Of a stretch of 64,000 nt of DNA, positions 43,411-52,806 are shown piece after piece. The notes beneath the pieces were generated by a model. That model did not search any database, was not told where the DNA came from, and saw only the letters and a program-made list of their open reading frames with translations. How positions within the stretch are numbered: position 1 is the stretch's first letter; each line of letters opens with the position of its first letter. The translations under genes were made by a program, and so were the position numbers. The DNA is from Virgibacillus_O sediminis (GTDB taxonomy: Bacteria; Bacillota; Bacilli; Bacillales; Amphibacillaceae), in contig NZ_JBHRRZ010000008.1 in NCBI RefSeq assembly GCF_042643265.1, forward strand, positions 1 through 64,000, given 5' to 3'.

Positions 43411-43449
43411 GACCGCTAGTGTGACCGCACTGGCGGTCTCTTTTTATTT
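43411..43449 (+). terminator. terminator of the toxin transcript, right end of the ICE
   Basis: GACCGCTAGTG pairs with CACTGGCGGTC around TGACCG and is followed by TCTTTTTATTTT. The next 240 bases (43450-43687) contain no gene that I can support; the right ICE junction is probably here. Confidence 0.85.
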
Positions 43450-43687
43450 TATGCAATGATTATATTTTTATTATACCCGATATTGTTGGGAATGAAAACA
43501 TCTTGGATGGTTAGTGTCATTTCATGCACATGAAGATGGGGCATCTTTATCGGAAAAACTGTATTGTTCTCAAATTCACCCCAAAGGGATATGGAATTTT
43601 ATGGTAGAATAACTGGAGAATGGAATCACTACACTTAAAGTAACGAGGTACTAAGTATAAAAGCCAAAAAGGGGTAATAGAAAAGAT

Positions 43688-43731
43688 AACCTGGACCATC
43701 CTCCTTTGCAGAAGAAGTGTCCAGGTTTTAA
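43688..43731. terminator. terminator beside the permease remnant
   Basis: AACCTGGAC and GTCCAGGTT form a perfect 9-bp stem with a 22-base loop, followed by TTTAAAA. It lies seven bases beyond the stop of the FecCD remnant on the minus strand. Confidence 0.7.
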
Positions 43732-43737
43732 AAGATA

Positions 43738-43968
43738 CTAATTTGCTTTTCTTAACAAATAAATGAAATAAGGGGCCCCGATGAATGCTGCCACGATCCC
43801 GGCTGGAATAGTATCCGATACTAACAGGTTCCGGCCGATCGTGTCTGCTGCAGTCAGTAAAATCATTCCCATCAACAAAGCGATTGGGAGGAATAATTGG
43901 TGTTTGGGGCCCACCAAGCTCTTCGCTATATGAGGAGCCATTAGACCGATGATGTTAATATCTCCCAC
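43738..43968 (-). pseudogene. C-terminal remnant of a FecCD-family siderophore permease
   Basis: The 76 residues GLMAPHIAKSLVGPKHQLF... AADTIGRNLL ... AAFIGAPYFIYLLRKAN equal the last fifth of a FecCD-type iron-siderophore ABC permease. The N-terminal 250 or so residues are missing; nothing upstream (43969-44137) continues the gene. It is a decayed gene beside the ICE end and indicates a deletion or rearrangement at this junction. Confidence 0.85.
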
Positions 43969-44137
43969 TTCATGGAGATTTCTAGCATTTCATTAAAACG
44001 GCGGATCTTTGGGGAACATGAAAACGAGCGCCAGATCACCCGGAACTCGTTTTTTCTTACTGGTGTCAATAGAAAATTGGCTGTGCTTTCAATTTATCTG
44101 CACCCTTTTCAAAAAGGATCTATAGCATTCTACTTTA

Positions 44138-44893
44138 TTAAGCTGTGGTATTCACTTGGGATAAGGCTCTTTCATTAACATTCTTTCTTTTATACGGGCG
44201 AGAGTAAACAAATATGGACAGTTGGTGGAGGATGATCATAATTATTCCACTTAACCTCTGATCCATCATATTTGAAAAAATCTTCCCGTGGCTATGTGCT
44301 TGAAATATTCCGTACACTTCTATATTCATGACAAGTAAAAACATACAAGGAGGCATAATTAACCACATCTTATAATTCAGATATCTTTTTCTTTTATCCC
44401 CCAATACTTCATTGATCAGTTTAGGAGTCAACGGCAGCCACATGATGATGGCTGCACTGAATAATAACAGATGAAATAGGATATGAACGAATTGACTACT
44501 CATCATCCAATCAAATACTTGAGGGATATGGTAGAAATAAAAGATAGAGGCAAAAGAGATGATACCCACTAAAGGAAACTTAAATAATTGCAATCGTTTT
44601 TTCAAATAATCAAGTGGCAGGCTATAGATCAATAGAGGCGGAATAATGAAGCATAGCATGCTCATTTGCAACATATGGATACTCAAATAGTGATGGCTAT
44701 GCATGGCCATCGGGCTTCCAAAGGAGAGAAATATCAATGAACAGGCAACGATAAAAGAAGCTATTTGGTCATTCTTTACGACAGTTTTCATTGATCTTTT
44801 CTCTAAAAATCTGATCCCAAGTAAATAAAGAATACTTATAACTAATAATCCAATTAATAAATTTACATTCCAAATCTGCTCACTATGATGCAT
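44138..44893 (-). CDS. ctaG: cytochrome c oxidase assembly factor CtaG-like
   Basis: The 251-residue polytopic protein has seven hydrophobic spans and the Caa3_CtaG pattern: SPMAMHSHHYLSIHMLQMS, FYFYHIPQVFDW, HLLLFSAAIIMWLPL and a C-terminal DQRLSGIIMIILHQ. The histidines are probable copper ligands. CtaG assists copper-site formation in caa3 oxidase. It is shorter than the B. subtilis homologue (about 300 residues) and stands alone, without ctaCDEF. Confidence 0.85.
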   Translation of the reverse strand: MHHSEQIWNVNLLIGLLVISILYLLGIRFLEKRSMKTVVKNDQIASFIVACSLIFLSFGSPMAMHSHHYLSIHMLQMSMLCFIIPPLLIYSLPLDYLKKRLQLFKFPLVGIISFASIFYFYHIPQVFDWMMSSQFVHILFHLLLFSAAIIMWLPLTPKLINEVLGDKRKRYLNYKMWLIMPPCMFLLVMNIEVYGIFQAHSHGKIFSNMMDQRLSGIIMIILHQLSIFVYSRPYKRKNVNERALSQVNTTA

Positions 44894-44963
44894 GTGAATT
44901 CCCTCCTTCTTTTAGAAAAGCAGCCACCTATGTGACTGCTTTTCAACTAGAATTCTAATGTTT

Positions 44964-46487
44964 CTAATGGTGATGCCCGCATGAACAAGCACTGCTCAGA
45001 TGAGGAGGTGTCCAAAGCGGATTGTTGCAGTACTTCGGATCTGCTCCCACCATTTCCATAAATAAAGGGTGGTAGTTTTTACAAATATTTAACTCTGTGA
45101 GCACCCAATCTTCCGGATCTTTGGCATAATGCTCCCAATAGTCACCTTTCATATTTAACCCGGGAACAGCAGGGATCCAGGATTCGGAAAGAAGGAGATC
45201 AGGGTCGCCATATTTGGAAGCTATTCTACGGATTTCAGGATCATCAAGTGCTAACAAATGACCATCTTTAATAATGGTTTCTGTACCGCCACCAACCATT
45301 TCGGCTGTAACAGTAGGGAAGTACAGGTGGACGTGCCAATGTCCGACTGGCAGTCCCATTTGGGCAGCTTTGCGTTCCATGGAACTGGAAATGATCGTAC
45401 CAAAACCAATATGAATTACACCGCTTCTTACTCGTTCATATAGGCAGTTTACCCAGCCTTTCAGAAAATCTTCTCTCGGACGGTGGACATGCGGATTCGT
45501 CCCAATGGAGGCTTCCCACCAGCGAAAAAGACCTTTGTCCGGGAACCCCGGATATTGTATGTGATCGGTGTCAGCCTTCACTTTTCGGAGTTTTTCCCCG
45601 AACTCTCCGCCTTCATTAATTTCCGTAATCTTTCCTTTTTTCACTTCCAGTTGGATCCATGGGACAGGGCCGATGTGGTTCGTTGTTCCGGCAATAACAC
45701 CTTCTGCATCCTCTTTTGGATGGTATAGCCATGGACGTCCTAATACATGGCCTGGGAGATAGGTTTTCCCGAAGTCCGTGTTTCCTTCCCAGAACTGTTC
45801 AACCAAATCTGGATTGAAAAATTCGCGTTTCGAATCATAGTACTCATCATGATTGGTATATGTTAAATCCGTACCTTCCGGATCTTGGATGCGAATTTCT
45901 TTTGAGTTTCGGATGCGATCCCACGTCCACTTATCAATTGCATCAATAATTTCATAAGGCGTTGTGTGAGCTGGAGTAGCCGTTAATTCTTTTGTCATAA
46001 ACGGCATACGCTGGATTTTGATATTGTTTGATCGCAGCACTGGTCCGCCATAGCCCCATAAGAGTTTATCGTATTTTCCTTCTTTCTCCATTTCCTCCCA
46101 TTCGTCCATCCATTCAGCGAGTTCTTTTGTTCTTGATAAGTAATATTCTACTTCGTCATGGCCTTTCCATCTGACAACGGGTCCTTTATCTACCTCTTTC
46201 ACTTCGTAATTCACTTCAAATTTTTCCAATACTTTCTTACATGCTTCCACTACCATCGGATCATGCCAGTTGTCAACCCGAAGGAGGACCCGTTCACCAG
46301 GTTGTAGATCCCATCCAGCATGAAGGCCGTGATTGTATGGCCGTTTTGCAACTTCTTCCAGATATGGGATGAGATCTTCCGGTTTTTGTATATCAACGAA
46401 AGGCGGGCAGCGAGGTGGTGTTTTTTCAATTAATGGTGGGCTGTCAAAATTTGGCTTTCCTTTTACTACTTTTTCTGCTCTAACCAT
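44964..46487 (-). CDS. M29 aminopeptidase / 2,5-dihydroxypyridine dioxygenase-like protein
   Basis: The 507-residue cytosolic protein has the M29-type layout: IQDPEGTDLTYTNHD, a GVIAGTTNHIGPVPWIQLEV strand-turn segment, KITEINEGGEFGEKL and VIHIGFGT. The same fold includes NicX, which opens dihydroxypyridine rings with Fe(II). The protein is longer than either group and ends with a metal-binding CSCGHHH tail. Its neighbours (LysR regulator, FAD monooxygenase, aromatic-acid transporter) make a catabolic role more likely than peptide cleavage. The exact reaction is unknown. Confidence 0.45.
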   Translation of the reverse strand: MVRAEKVVKGKPNFDSPPLIEKTPPRCPPFVDIQKPEDLIPYLEEVAKRPYNHGLHAGWDLQPGERVLLRVDNWHDPMVVEACKKVLEKFEVNYEVKEVDKGPVVRWKGHDEVEYYLSRTKELAEWMDEWEEMEKEGKYDKLLWGYGGPVLRSNNIKIQRMPFMTKELTATPAHTTPYEIIDAIDKWTWDRIRNSKEIRIQDPEGTDLTYTNHDEYYDSKREFFNPDLVEQFWEGNTDFGKTYLPGHVLGRPWLYHPKEDAEGVIAGTTNHIGPVPWIQLEVKKGKITEINEGGEFGEKLRKVKADTDHIQYPGFPDKGLFRWWEASIGTNPHVHRPREDFLKGWVNCLYERVRSGVIHIGFGTIISSSMERKAAQMGLPVGHWHVHLYFPTVTAEMVGGGTETIIKDGHLLALDDPEIRRIASKYGDPDLLLSESWIPAVPGLNMKGDYWEHYAKDPEDWVLTELNICKNYHPLFMEMVGADPKYCNNPLWTPPHLSSACSCGHHH

Positions 46488-46638
46488 AAGAGATCACTCC
46501 TGTTTTATAAATATTCTTAACTTTGAATCTATACTTTTACAATAACAGGTTAGAGATTATATTAGAAATATTCATTTTATTGATTAGCTATTTGAATCTC
46601 GAATAAGTAATTGATTAGAGGAGTCAACTCTACCGTTT

Positions 46639-47535
46639 CTACGCTTTGAAATATTCTAGAAATTTTCTTGATACTGTTGATAAGTATCCTTTTTTTCGCC
46701 AGATGATACCAGAGGGCCGCGTTTTTATGCTTGGATTAATAATTTCTTTATAGATAATTTCATCATATGGAATAAGATTTTTAGCTGATTTAGGGACAAT
46801 GGCAATGCCAATTCCATGATAAGCCCAGTTTAATAATGTCGCGATATTATCACTCTCAGTTATAATTGTCGGTTCATATCCGAGGGTTCGAAAGGAATCT
46901 TTCACTGGTTCTACTGTATCATTGTACGAGGATGTGCCTTGAAGCCTTCTGAGTAGCATTAACGGTTTGTCTTCCAGGTTTGAGAGATTAATATAGGGAA
47001 ATTTGTTGGAAATGTCCCATTGTTTATTCATTACCGCTATCATTGGTTCCTCGGGTAATCTAATCATATCAAAAACTTGAGTATTTACAGGCAGTCTTGT
47101 AATCCCTAGTTCAATATTCCGGTTTTCTAGGAGTTCCATAATTCGATTGGGGTCACCTTCATGAATTTGAAAATTCACCTTAGGATACATTTTTTTAAAG
47201 TGCTGGATTTTCTCTGGTAAAAGTTCTGAAGCTAGTGAAGTAATGGCGCCAATTGACAACGTCCCACTGATTCCTTCCCTCAGTTCTCGAACTTCTTCGG
47301 CAGTTAGATCAAGTAAGTCTAATACTTCCTTTGCTCTTTGATAGAGCAATTCCCCTGCATCTGTTGTGACGACCTTTTTTGTAGTTCTTTCTATCAAGGA
47401 GACATTTAATTCATCTTCCAAAATTTTTAATTGCTGACTTATCGGTGGCTGTGTCATATGCAATTTCTTCGCCGCACCTGAGAAAGAACCTTCTTCTACA
47501 ATAGTTAGAAAGTATTTTAATTGCCTTATTTCCAT
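46639..47535 (-). CDS. LysR-family transcriptional regulator
   Basis: The 298-residue regulator has the N-terminal winged helix (IRQLKYFLTIVEEGSFSGAA, KKLHMTQPPISQQLKILE) and a periplasmic-binding-type effector domain. It is divergent from the first phosphotriesterase-like pair and upstream of the M29-like gene on the same strand, so it probably controls both. GAATAAATATTC at 47603-47614 and related AATATTC sites in front of several cluster genes are candidate LysR boxes. Confidence 0.92.
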   Translation of the reverse strand: MEIRQLKYFLTIVEEGSFSGAAKKLHMTQPPISQQLKILEDELNVSLIERTTKKVVTTDAGELLYQRAKEVLDLLDLTAEEVRELREGISGTLSIGAITSLASELLPEKIQHFKKMYPKVNFQIHEGDPNRIMELLENRNIELGITRLPVNTQVFDMIRLPEEPMIAVMNKQWDISNKFPYINLSNLEDKPLMLLRRLQGTSSYNDTVEPVKDSFRTLGYEPTIITESDNIATLLNWAYHGIGIAIVPKSAKNLIPYDEIIYKEIINPSIKTRPSGIIWRKKGYLSTVSRKFLEYFKA

Positions 47536-47734
47536 CTCACTGTATCCTCCCTAGTTTAGCGTCCCTTGTATGGAACCATAAGAATCTATTTATATTATTA
47601 TTGAATAAATATTCTAATAAATCAATATTTAACATCTTTTTTGGGGTATGGTAAGTTTTAAAAAACAGGGTGGTGATAGGGAAAAGAGGAGACTCATTTA
47701 GAAGGTCGCTTTTTCACGTTTAATTTTGATAAAT

Positions 47735-47750
47735 TAGCAAGCGGTTACAG
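47735..47750. promoter_or_regulatory. cre-like element upstream of the first PTE pair
   Basis: TAGCAAGCGGTTACAG fits the CcpA cre consensus WTGNAANCGNWNNCW with one mismatch. The same 16-mer with two changes precedes the second PTE pair, so it is a shared operator, perhaps for catabolite repression. Confidence 0.55.
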
Positions 47751-47793
47751 TCAGAGATGCTCCGAAGACTAAAATGATAGGAGGTTTTTCATA

Positions 47794-48816
47794 ATGGTAG
47801 AAAATCTAAATGGAGAGAGTACAGCACTTGTTCATACGGTTCTGGGACCAGTACCTGCAAAGGAACTAGGTGTGATCCTTACAAGTGAGTCAATTTTAAA
47901 CATTGTGCCAGGAGCGGAATTTGCGCCAGAGATTGATATGGATGAAAATAAACAGTTTGAGGTCCTGAAACGTGCCTTGAAGGAATACCGCTGGCTTGGA
48001 GGGGGGACGATAGTCGACCGTGGCGGCATGTTCCGTGGTCGTAATGTGTTATTATACCGAACATTATCTAAAGAGACGGGGGTGCACATTATTGGTTCAA
48101 CGGGGCTAGGACCGGAGACCATGATTGGATCGTATTTTACCACAGGCCAGAAGAATCCACCGGGCCCACTTCCACTCGACCATTTGGCAGACCTTTATGC
48201 GAAAGAAGTTACTGAGGGGATTGTGGTTCCGCGGCGCGAGCGTTCAGGACCGGCTGGTTTAATTTGTACGGAGGCGAGCAGGGAAGGCATTACCGAATTG
48301 GAGGAACATCTCTATCGTGCTTCGGCAAGAGCAGCGCTGATAACTGGTGCTCCCGTTTCAATTCAAATTGGCAACGATGCAGAATATGAACTGGATATTC
48401 TGGAGAGAGAAGGACTTGACGTGAGCAGAGTGATTGTAGGTGGTCTTGATCGTCTGGATATGATGGAGCGGGGCGCTGCATTGGAAATTGCAAGGCGAGG
48501 TGCCATGGTTGCATTAGATCATGCCGGCTGGAATCCTCATGAAGGTTATGTGAGTGATGATCGCCGGGTGCAGCTGGTGCTGGAATTATTCGAAGCAGGA
48601 CTTGCAGATCGTGTGGTTGTTTCGAGCAATGCTTCAGGTTGTGCAATCGGCCAGGAAGTTTCCCAACTTGGATTCGGCCATGTGCTTGACTCATTTGCCC
48701 CGTTGCTCAGGAAGGCAGGATGCAGTGCAGAACACCTTCGCCAATTATTGGAAGAAAATCCGAAGCGTATACTTTCCCTGGAAGCAGAAGTAGATATTGA
48801 AATCACTAATTCTTAA
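47794..48816 (+). CDS. phosphotriesterase-family paralogue without metal ligands (pair 1, first gene)
   Basis: The 340-residue protein aligns along its length with the next gene but lacks the binuclear metal site of the family. HEH is replaced by SES (LTSESIL), the carbamylated Lys by Cys (LICTEASREG), the two later His by Gln (VSIQIG) and Gly (VIVGGLD), and the Asp by Asn (VSSNASG). It is therefore a probable non-catalytic subunit or regulator. Gly-rich loops and hydrophobic strands are kept, so the fold should be intact. AGGAGG precedes the ATG. The downstream active paralogue is 24 bp away. Confidence 0.85.
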   Translation: MVENLNGESTALVHTVLGPVPAKELGVILTSESILNIVPGAEFAPEIDMDENKQFEVLKRALKEYRWLGGGTIVDRGGMFRGRNVLLYRTLSKETGVHIIGSTGLGPETMIGSYFTTGQKNPPGPLPLDHLADLYAKEVTEGIVVPRRERSGPAGLICTEASREGITELEEHLYRASARAALITGAPVSIQIGNDAEYELDILEREGLDVSRVIVGGLDRLDMMERGAALEIARRGAMVALDHAGWNPHEGYVSDDRRVQLVLELFEAGLADRVVVSSNASGCAIGQEVSQLGFGHVLDSFAPLLRKAGCSAEHLRQLLEENPKRILSLEAEVDIEITNS

Positions 48817-48840
48817 GAGCCTGTAAGGAGTGAAGATAAA

Positions 48841-49848
48841 ATGAGTAAGATTAATACGGTTTTAGGGCCTATTTCACCAGAACAACTTGGGGTCACTGCA
48901 ATGCATGAACATATTGGATTTGGGTTGCCAGGTTGTGACCTGGATCCGCAATGGTGGACTCCGCGTCATCAAATGCTTGAAGTAACTATAGAGAAGCTCA
49001 GCCGTTTCCGTGAACACGGGGGCCAAACAATGGTGGATTGTACAGGTATCGGGACAGGAAGGGATATCCCATATTGGCAGGTGATTTCTAGAGCAACCGG
49101 TGTCAATATCGTTGCCTGTACGGGTTTTGTCGCAGGAGATTCTGCGCTGCCATATTTCCGGAACAAGTCGATTGAATATCTCGCTGATTTATTCTATCAC
49201 GAGATTACTGTCGGTGTTGAAGGAACGAACGTAAAAGCGGGTGCTGTCAAAGTAGGGGTCAGCCGTGGAGGGCTAAGTGAGTTGGATGAGCGGATTTACC
49301 GAGCAGCAGCAAGAGCGGCAAGAGCTACAGGGGTTCCCATTTTAACCCACTTATCAGTAGAGGCTGATCGTCAGATGGATCTGTTTGAAATGGAAGGATT
49401 ATCTTTAGATCGAGTTGTTATTGGACATTCGGATATGGGGATGGGAGCTGATATTGAGCGTGACTACCGTATAGCAGAACGTGGCGCATATGTTGGCTAT
49501 GACACGGTCGGGTATGACACTGAAAAAGGAACGCCTGAACAGCCAGCGCCATATTGGTCACGTCCGAGGGAGGAACGTCTCGACCATGTAATGACCTTCT
49601 TTGAGAAAGGATATGAAAAACGGGCGATAATCTCTGCAGATGCAAATTGCTGGCCGCTTGGTTGGAAATCAGTTAATCATTCAGTAAATGAGCTATTTGA
49701 AGTTTTCATTCCTGACTTAAAAGAACATGGCTTGGATGATAGGATTATTGAATTATTGCTTGTTGAAACGCCTGCGAAACTTTTGACCATGCAGGATCCA
49801 CAACCTAATTTAGTAAAAGCGGCTAAACAAGCAGTTACACAAGGATAA
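48841..49848 (+). CDS. phosphotriesterase-family metal-dependent hydrolase (pair 1, second gene)
   Basis: The 335-residue amidohydrolase-superfamily enzyme keeps all five metal ligands: TAMHEHIGFG (HxH), GAVKVGVSRGG (carbamylated Lys), PILTHLS (His), VVIGHSD (His) and ISADANC (Asp). Such enzymes hydrolyse lactones, esters or phosphotriesters. The natural substrate is not evident; lactone or amide opening in ring degradation would fit the cluster. AAGGAG lies ten bases before the ATG. It forms a pair with the preceding metal-less paralogue. Confidence 0.9.
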   Translation: MSKINTVLGPISPEQLGVTAMHEHIGFGLPGCDLDPQWWTPRHQMLEVTIEKLSRFREHGGQTMVDCTGIGTGRDIPYWQVISRATGVNIVACTGFVAGDSALPYFRNKSIEYLADLFYHEITVGVEGTNVKAGAVKVGVSRGGLSELDERIYRAAARAARATGVPILTHLSVEADRQMDLFEMEGLSLDRVVIGHSDMGMGADIERDYRIAERGAYVGYDTVGYDTEKGTPEQPAPYWSRPREERLDHVMTFFEKGYEKRAIISADANCWPLGWKSVNHSVNELFEVFIPDLKEHGLDDRIIELLLVETPAKLLTMQDPQPNLVKAAKQAVTQG

Positions 49849-50109
49849 TGAAACGCAAAGGAACATAACAGAATAGGACTAATACCCGGTTTCTTTCAAT
49901 AGCTAGTCCAGATTAACAATATAGAAAATTGGAAGATACCGGGACAATTAGATTCACCCTATGGCAACATACTATTGGCTTGAAGCAAGAACGTTATATG
50001 TGTAGAAAAATGATAAGCGGACTAGCTTATAAGAATGCAGAATATTCATAACACGTTTGTTAAAAGTGCAGGCGAGGTTAATCTAAACCATAGAAATTGG
50101 GGGAGAAAG

Positions 50110-51210
50110 ATGAAAAACAAGTCTGATTTAAGTGTTGCTATTGTTGGTGGAGGTATTGGTGGCGCAGCGGCAGCGGTCGCATTGCATAGCAAAGGAATTA
50201 AAGCTAATATCTACGAACAGGCATCTGATATTAGAGAACTCGGTGCTGGAATAGGGATGAGGCCTCCAACTGTACATTTTTTCAAAGATTGGGGGATTTA
50301 CGAGGAAATCGTACAAAAGAGTTCTATAAGCGGCTATATGGCAGTATTAACAGCACATGGAGAGGTCCTGGTAAAGGAAGAATGGCCGGTTTTAACCGAC
50401 AATCCAAAGGAAGATTGGGCGAGGTTAATTCACCGTGCTGACTTAATTGAAACGTTTTTCAATCAAGTCCCAACTGAAAACGTGCACTTAAAGCATCGCT
50501 GTAAAAAGGTCATCGAACATGAGGAATGTGTGGAAATTCAATTTGAAAATGGAAATAGAATTGAAGCGGATTTATTGATTGCAGCAGATGGCATTCGTTC
50601 AGTGGTAAGACAGCAGATTTTTAGTGACGTAAAGCCGATTTACTCTGGAATGCATGCTTACCGGACAGTGTTGCCAGAGAAGGAGGCATTCAATTTAGCA
50701 CCAGATGACACTTTTCGAGTGTTTGTTGCGGAGAGTGGTTCGCATGTTTATTTAATGCCGTTACCCCACCGCAATCAAGTATCTTATGACATTACCGTCC
50801 ATTCCGAAGATAAATCTTGGAAGCCGGTCGTCAGTATAGAAGAAATACTAGAGCACTTACAAGAGTTTAATCCTATGTTTCAAAAAATGGCGGATCTAGC
50901 TGAAAGTTTTACTTGCCGTGCCATTTATGATATTGATCCAATCGATCGCTGGACTTCTGGCAGAATTGCCCTACTTGGTGACGCAGCTCATGCGATGCTA
51001 CACCACCGGGGACAAGGAGCAAATATGGCGATACAGGACGGAGGTGTATTAGCAGAAGCAGTAATGAAAGCGGACACAATCCAAGAAGCTTTAAAAATTT
51101 ATGAGTCACTCAGAAAGCCAATCAACCATGAATACCAGAAATTATCACGTCTGACCCCTAATAACAAGAGGGGAACAGCTTTTCCGGAAAAAGAGATATT
51201 AAAATTTTAA
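50110..51210 (+). CDS. FAD-dependent aromatic monooxygenase (NicC / salicylate hydroxylase-like)
   Basis: Group A flavin monooxygenases hydroxylate aromatic acids with NAD(P)H and O2. The 366-residue protein has the FAD motif VAIVGGGIGGAAAAVAL at the N-terminus, LLIAADGIRSVVRQ (DG motif) near 158 and RIALLGDAAHAMLHHRGQGA (GD motif) near 285. GGGGGAGAAAG supports the ATG at 50110; the frame is open to 50035. It lies upstream of the aromatic-acid transporter and could prime the ring of the substrate. Confidence 0.85.
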   Translation: MKNKSDLSVAIVGGGIGGAAAAVALHSKGIKANIYEQASDIRELGAGIGMRPPTVHFFKDWGIYEEIVQKSSISGYMAVLTAHGEVLVKEEWPVLTDNPKEDWARLIHRADLIETFFNQVPTENVHLKHRCKKVIEHEECVEIQFENGNRIEADLLIAADGIRSVVRQQIFSDVKPIYSGMHAYRTVLPEKEAFNLAPDDTFRVFVAESGSHVYLMPLPHRNQVSYDITVHSEDKSWKPVVSIEEILEHLQEFNPMFQKMADLAESFTCRAIYDIDPIDRWTSGRIALLGDAAHAMLHHRGQGANMAIQDGGVLAEAVMKADTIQEALKIYESLRKPINHEYQKLSRLTPNNKRGTAFPEKEILKF

Positions 51211-51362
51211 GAGGAGTACGTTTATATCATTTAAGGTGTAATGATTCTCCGAGGCTAGAAAAATGATGATGAACCGTTGTTATAGCTGAAAGAGTGCTAT
51301 CATGTGACAAAATCGACAACAGAGCATTAATAAGAATCGAATTTATGATAGGAGGATGATGC

Positions 51363-52721
51363 ATGGAAAAAATACATGTTAATCAAGTGATTAGTGAAAG
51401 TAAATTTAACCGCTTTCATTTTTGGCTGCTATTTTGGTGTTGTGTGATTATTATGTTTGACAGCTATGACCTTGTTATATACGGTTCGGTGTTACCTGTA
51501 CTTATGGAGGAATGGGCCCTATCACCTGTTGAGGGAGGGGCGATAGGCAGTTATGGATTTTTCGGGATGATGATTGGAGCCATATTATTTGGAATTTTGG
51601 CAGATAAATTCGGAAGGAAAAATGTTCTTATTGCAAGCACTATCCTTTATAGTATAACTACTGCTCTTTGCGGTTTTGCTCCTGGACCAATCACTTTCTC
51701 TATTTTTCGGTTTTTAGGCGGACTAGGGATTGGTGGTGTTATGCCAAATGCGATTGCCCTATTAACAGACTATGCACCGAAGAACAAGAGGAACATGATG
51801 ATTGCAATTGCTATGTGTTGCTTTCCAATTGGAGGGATTTTAGCCTCTTTATTAAGCATTGTCCTAATACCTTCCGTCGGCTGGGAAGTTGTTTACTATA
51901 TCGCGGCGCTCCCCCTATTATTACTTCCGTTTATGATAAAGCATATTCACGATTCACCTGCAATCCTTTTAGCAAAAGGCCGAATGAACGATCTTCGTCT
52001 GGCTCTATCAAAAATAAATAACCAGCTAGTACTGACGAATAAAACAGAATTTGAAATGAACAAAGAAGAAAAGAACTCTAACTCCCCTGTTGTTTCCTTA
52101 TTTAAGGATAATCGTGCACTAGGAACTTTCATGATTTGGATTGCGTTCTTTATGTGCTTGTTAATGATCAACGGATTAACTACATGGCTTCCTAATTTTA
52201 TGGTGGAAGCAGGCTATGCTCTTGGTTCCAGTTTAACCTTTATGATTGTTTTAAATGTAGGTTCGATTATTGGAACGTTATTCCTTGGAGGGCTTGCAGA
52301 TAAGTGGGGAACGAAGCGTGTGCTTATTCCAATGTTTATTGTCGCAGCCATTTCATTGAGTTTTCTTGGGTTTGGAAAAAACATGCTGGCTCTTTATGTG
52401 CTGGTTGGGATTACAGGTGCCTGTACAATAGGGGCTCAAAGTATTTCCTATGCCTTTGCATCCCAATATTATCCGTCATTTATGCGTGCCACTGCAGTTG
52501 GATTAGCATCTGGGATCGGAAGAGTCGGAGCAGTGGTAGGACCTACATTCGGCGGATTTCTATTAATGCTTGGTCTTCCTGTCCATATGAATTTTATAGC
52601 TTTTGCGATTCCAGGTATTATAGCAGCTATAGCGTTTAGCTTTGTTCCTCTAACTAAAAAAAGCTCCCAAGAGTCAGAACGAATTAATGATGAATCATTG
52701 GTGGAGGAGGCTGTAAAATAA
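51363..52721 (+). CDS. MFS transporter, aromatic acid:H+ symporter type
   Basis: The 452-residue protein has twelve hydrophobic spans, the AAHS marker MFDSYDLVIYGSVLP in the first span, GILADKFGRKNVLI between spans 2 and 3, and GGLADKWGTKRVLIP in the second half. It likely imports an aromatic or hydroaromatic carboxylate that the cluster degrades. AGGAGGATG precedes the ATG. Confidence 0.88.
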   Translation: MEKIHVNQVISESKFNRFHFWLLFWCCVIIMFDSYDLVIYGSVLPVLMEEWALSPVEGGAIGSYGFFGMMIGAILFGILADKFGRKNVLIASTILYSITTALCGFAPGPITFSIFRFLGGLGIGGVMPNAIALLTDYAPKNKRNMMIAIAMCCFPIGGILASLLSIVLIPSVGWEVVYYIAALPLLLLPFMIKHIHDSPAILLAKGRMNDLRLALSKINNQLVLTNKTEFEMNKEEKNSNSPVVSLFKDNRALGTFMIWIAFFMCLLMINGLTTWLPNFMVEAGYALGSSLTFMIVLNVGSIIGTLFLGGLADKWGTKRVLIPMFIVAAISLSFLGFGKNMLALYVLVGITGACTIGAQSISYAFASQYYPSFMRATAVGLASGIGRVGAVVGPTFGGFLLMLGLPVHMNFIAFAIPGIIAAIAFSFVPLTKKSSQESERINDESLVEEAVK

Positions 52722-52767
52722 CATTATAAATTCAATAAGAGTGCTATATATGGGTAATTCCCAATAA

Positions 52768-52806
52768 GAAATCCATTTTGAATTTCATTCAGAATGGATT
52801 TTTAAT
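52768..52806 (+). terminator. terminator after the MFS gene
   Basis: AAATCCATT pairs with AATGGATTT, with an inner TGAAT/ATTCA pairing, followed by TTAATT. The remaining gap up to 53102 shows no gene or riboswitch that I can support; no S-box is visible before the MetE-like pseudogene. Confidence 0.75.

Larger units (their letters stand above)
12895..43449. mobile_element. integrative and conjugative element inserted downstream of groEL
   Basis: The segment starts with an integrase pointing at the 3' end of groEL. It contains ImmA/ImmR-type regulators, replication and segregation genes, VirB4-, VirB6-, VirB8-like (TcpC) and VirD4-like conjugation proteins, cargo, and a terminal type I toxin. 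Core genes precede it and a truncated permease and ctaG follow. I could not find a matching direct repeat (att) at the right end, so the right boundary (about 43.45-43.7 kb) is approximate. Confidence 0.85.

Noticed and set aside
12815..43740. att direct repeats between the groEL-int junction and the right end
   Set aside because: I compared the two flanks by eye and found only matches of seven bases or fewer (for example CCAGGT), which is not above chance.
43972..44178. 68-codon plus-strand frame between the permease remnant and ctaG
   Set aside because: It has no ribosome site or family resemblance and overlaps the 3' end of ctaG.
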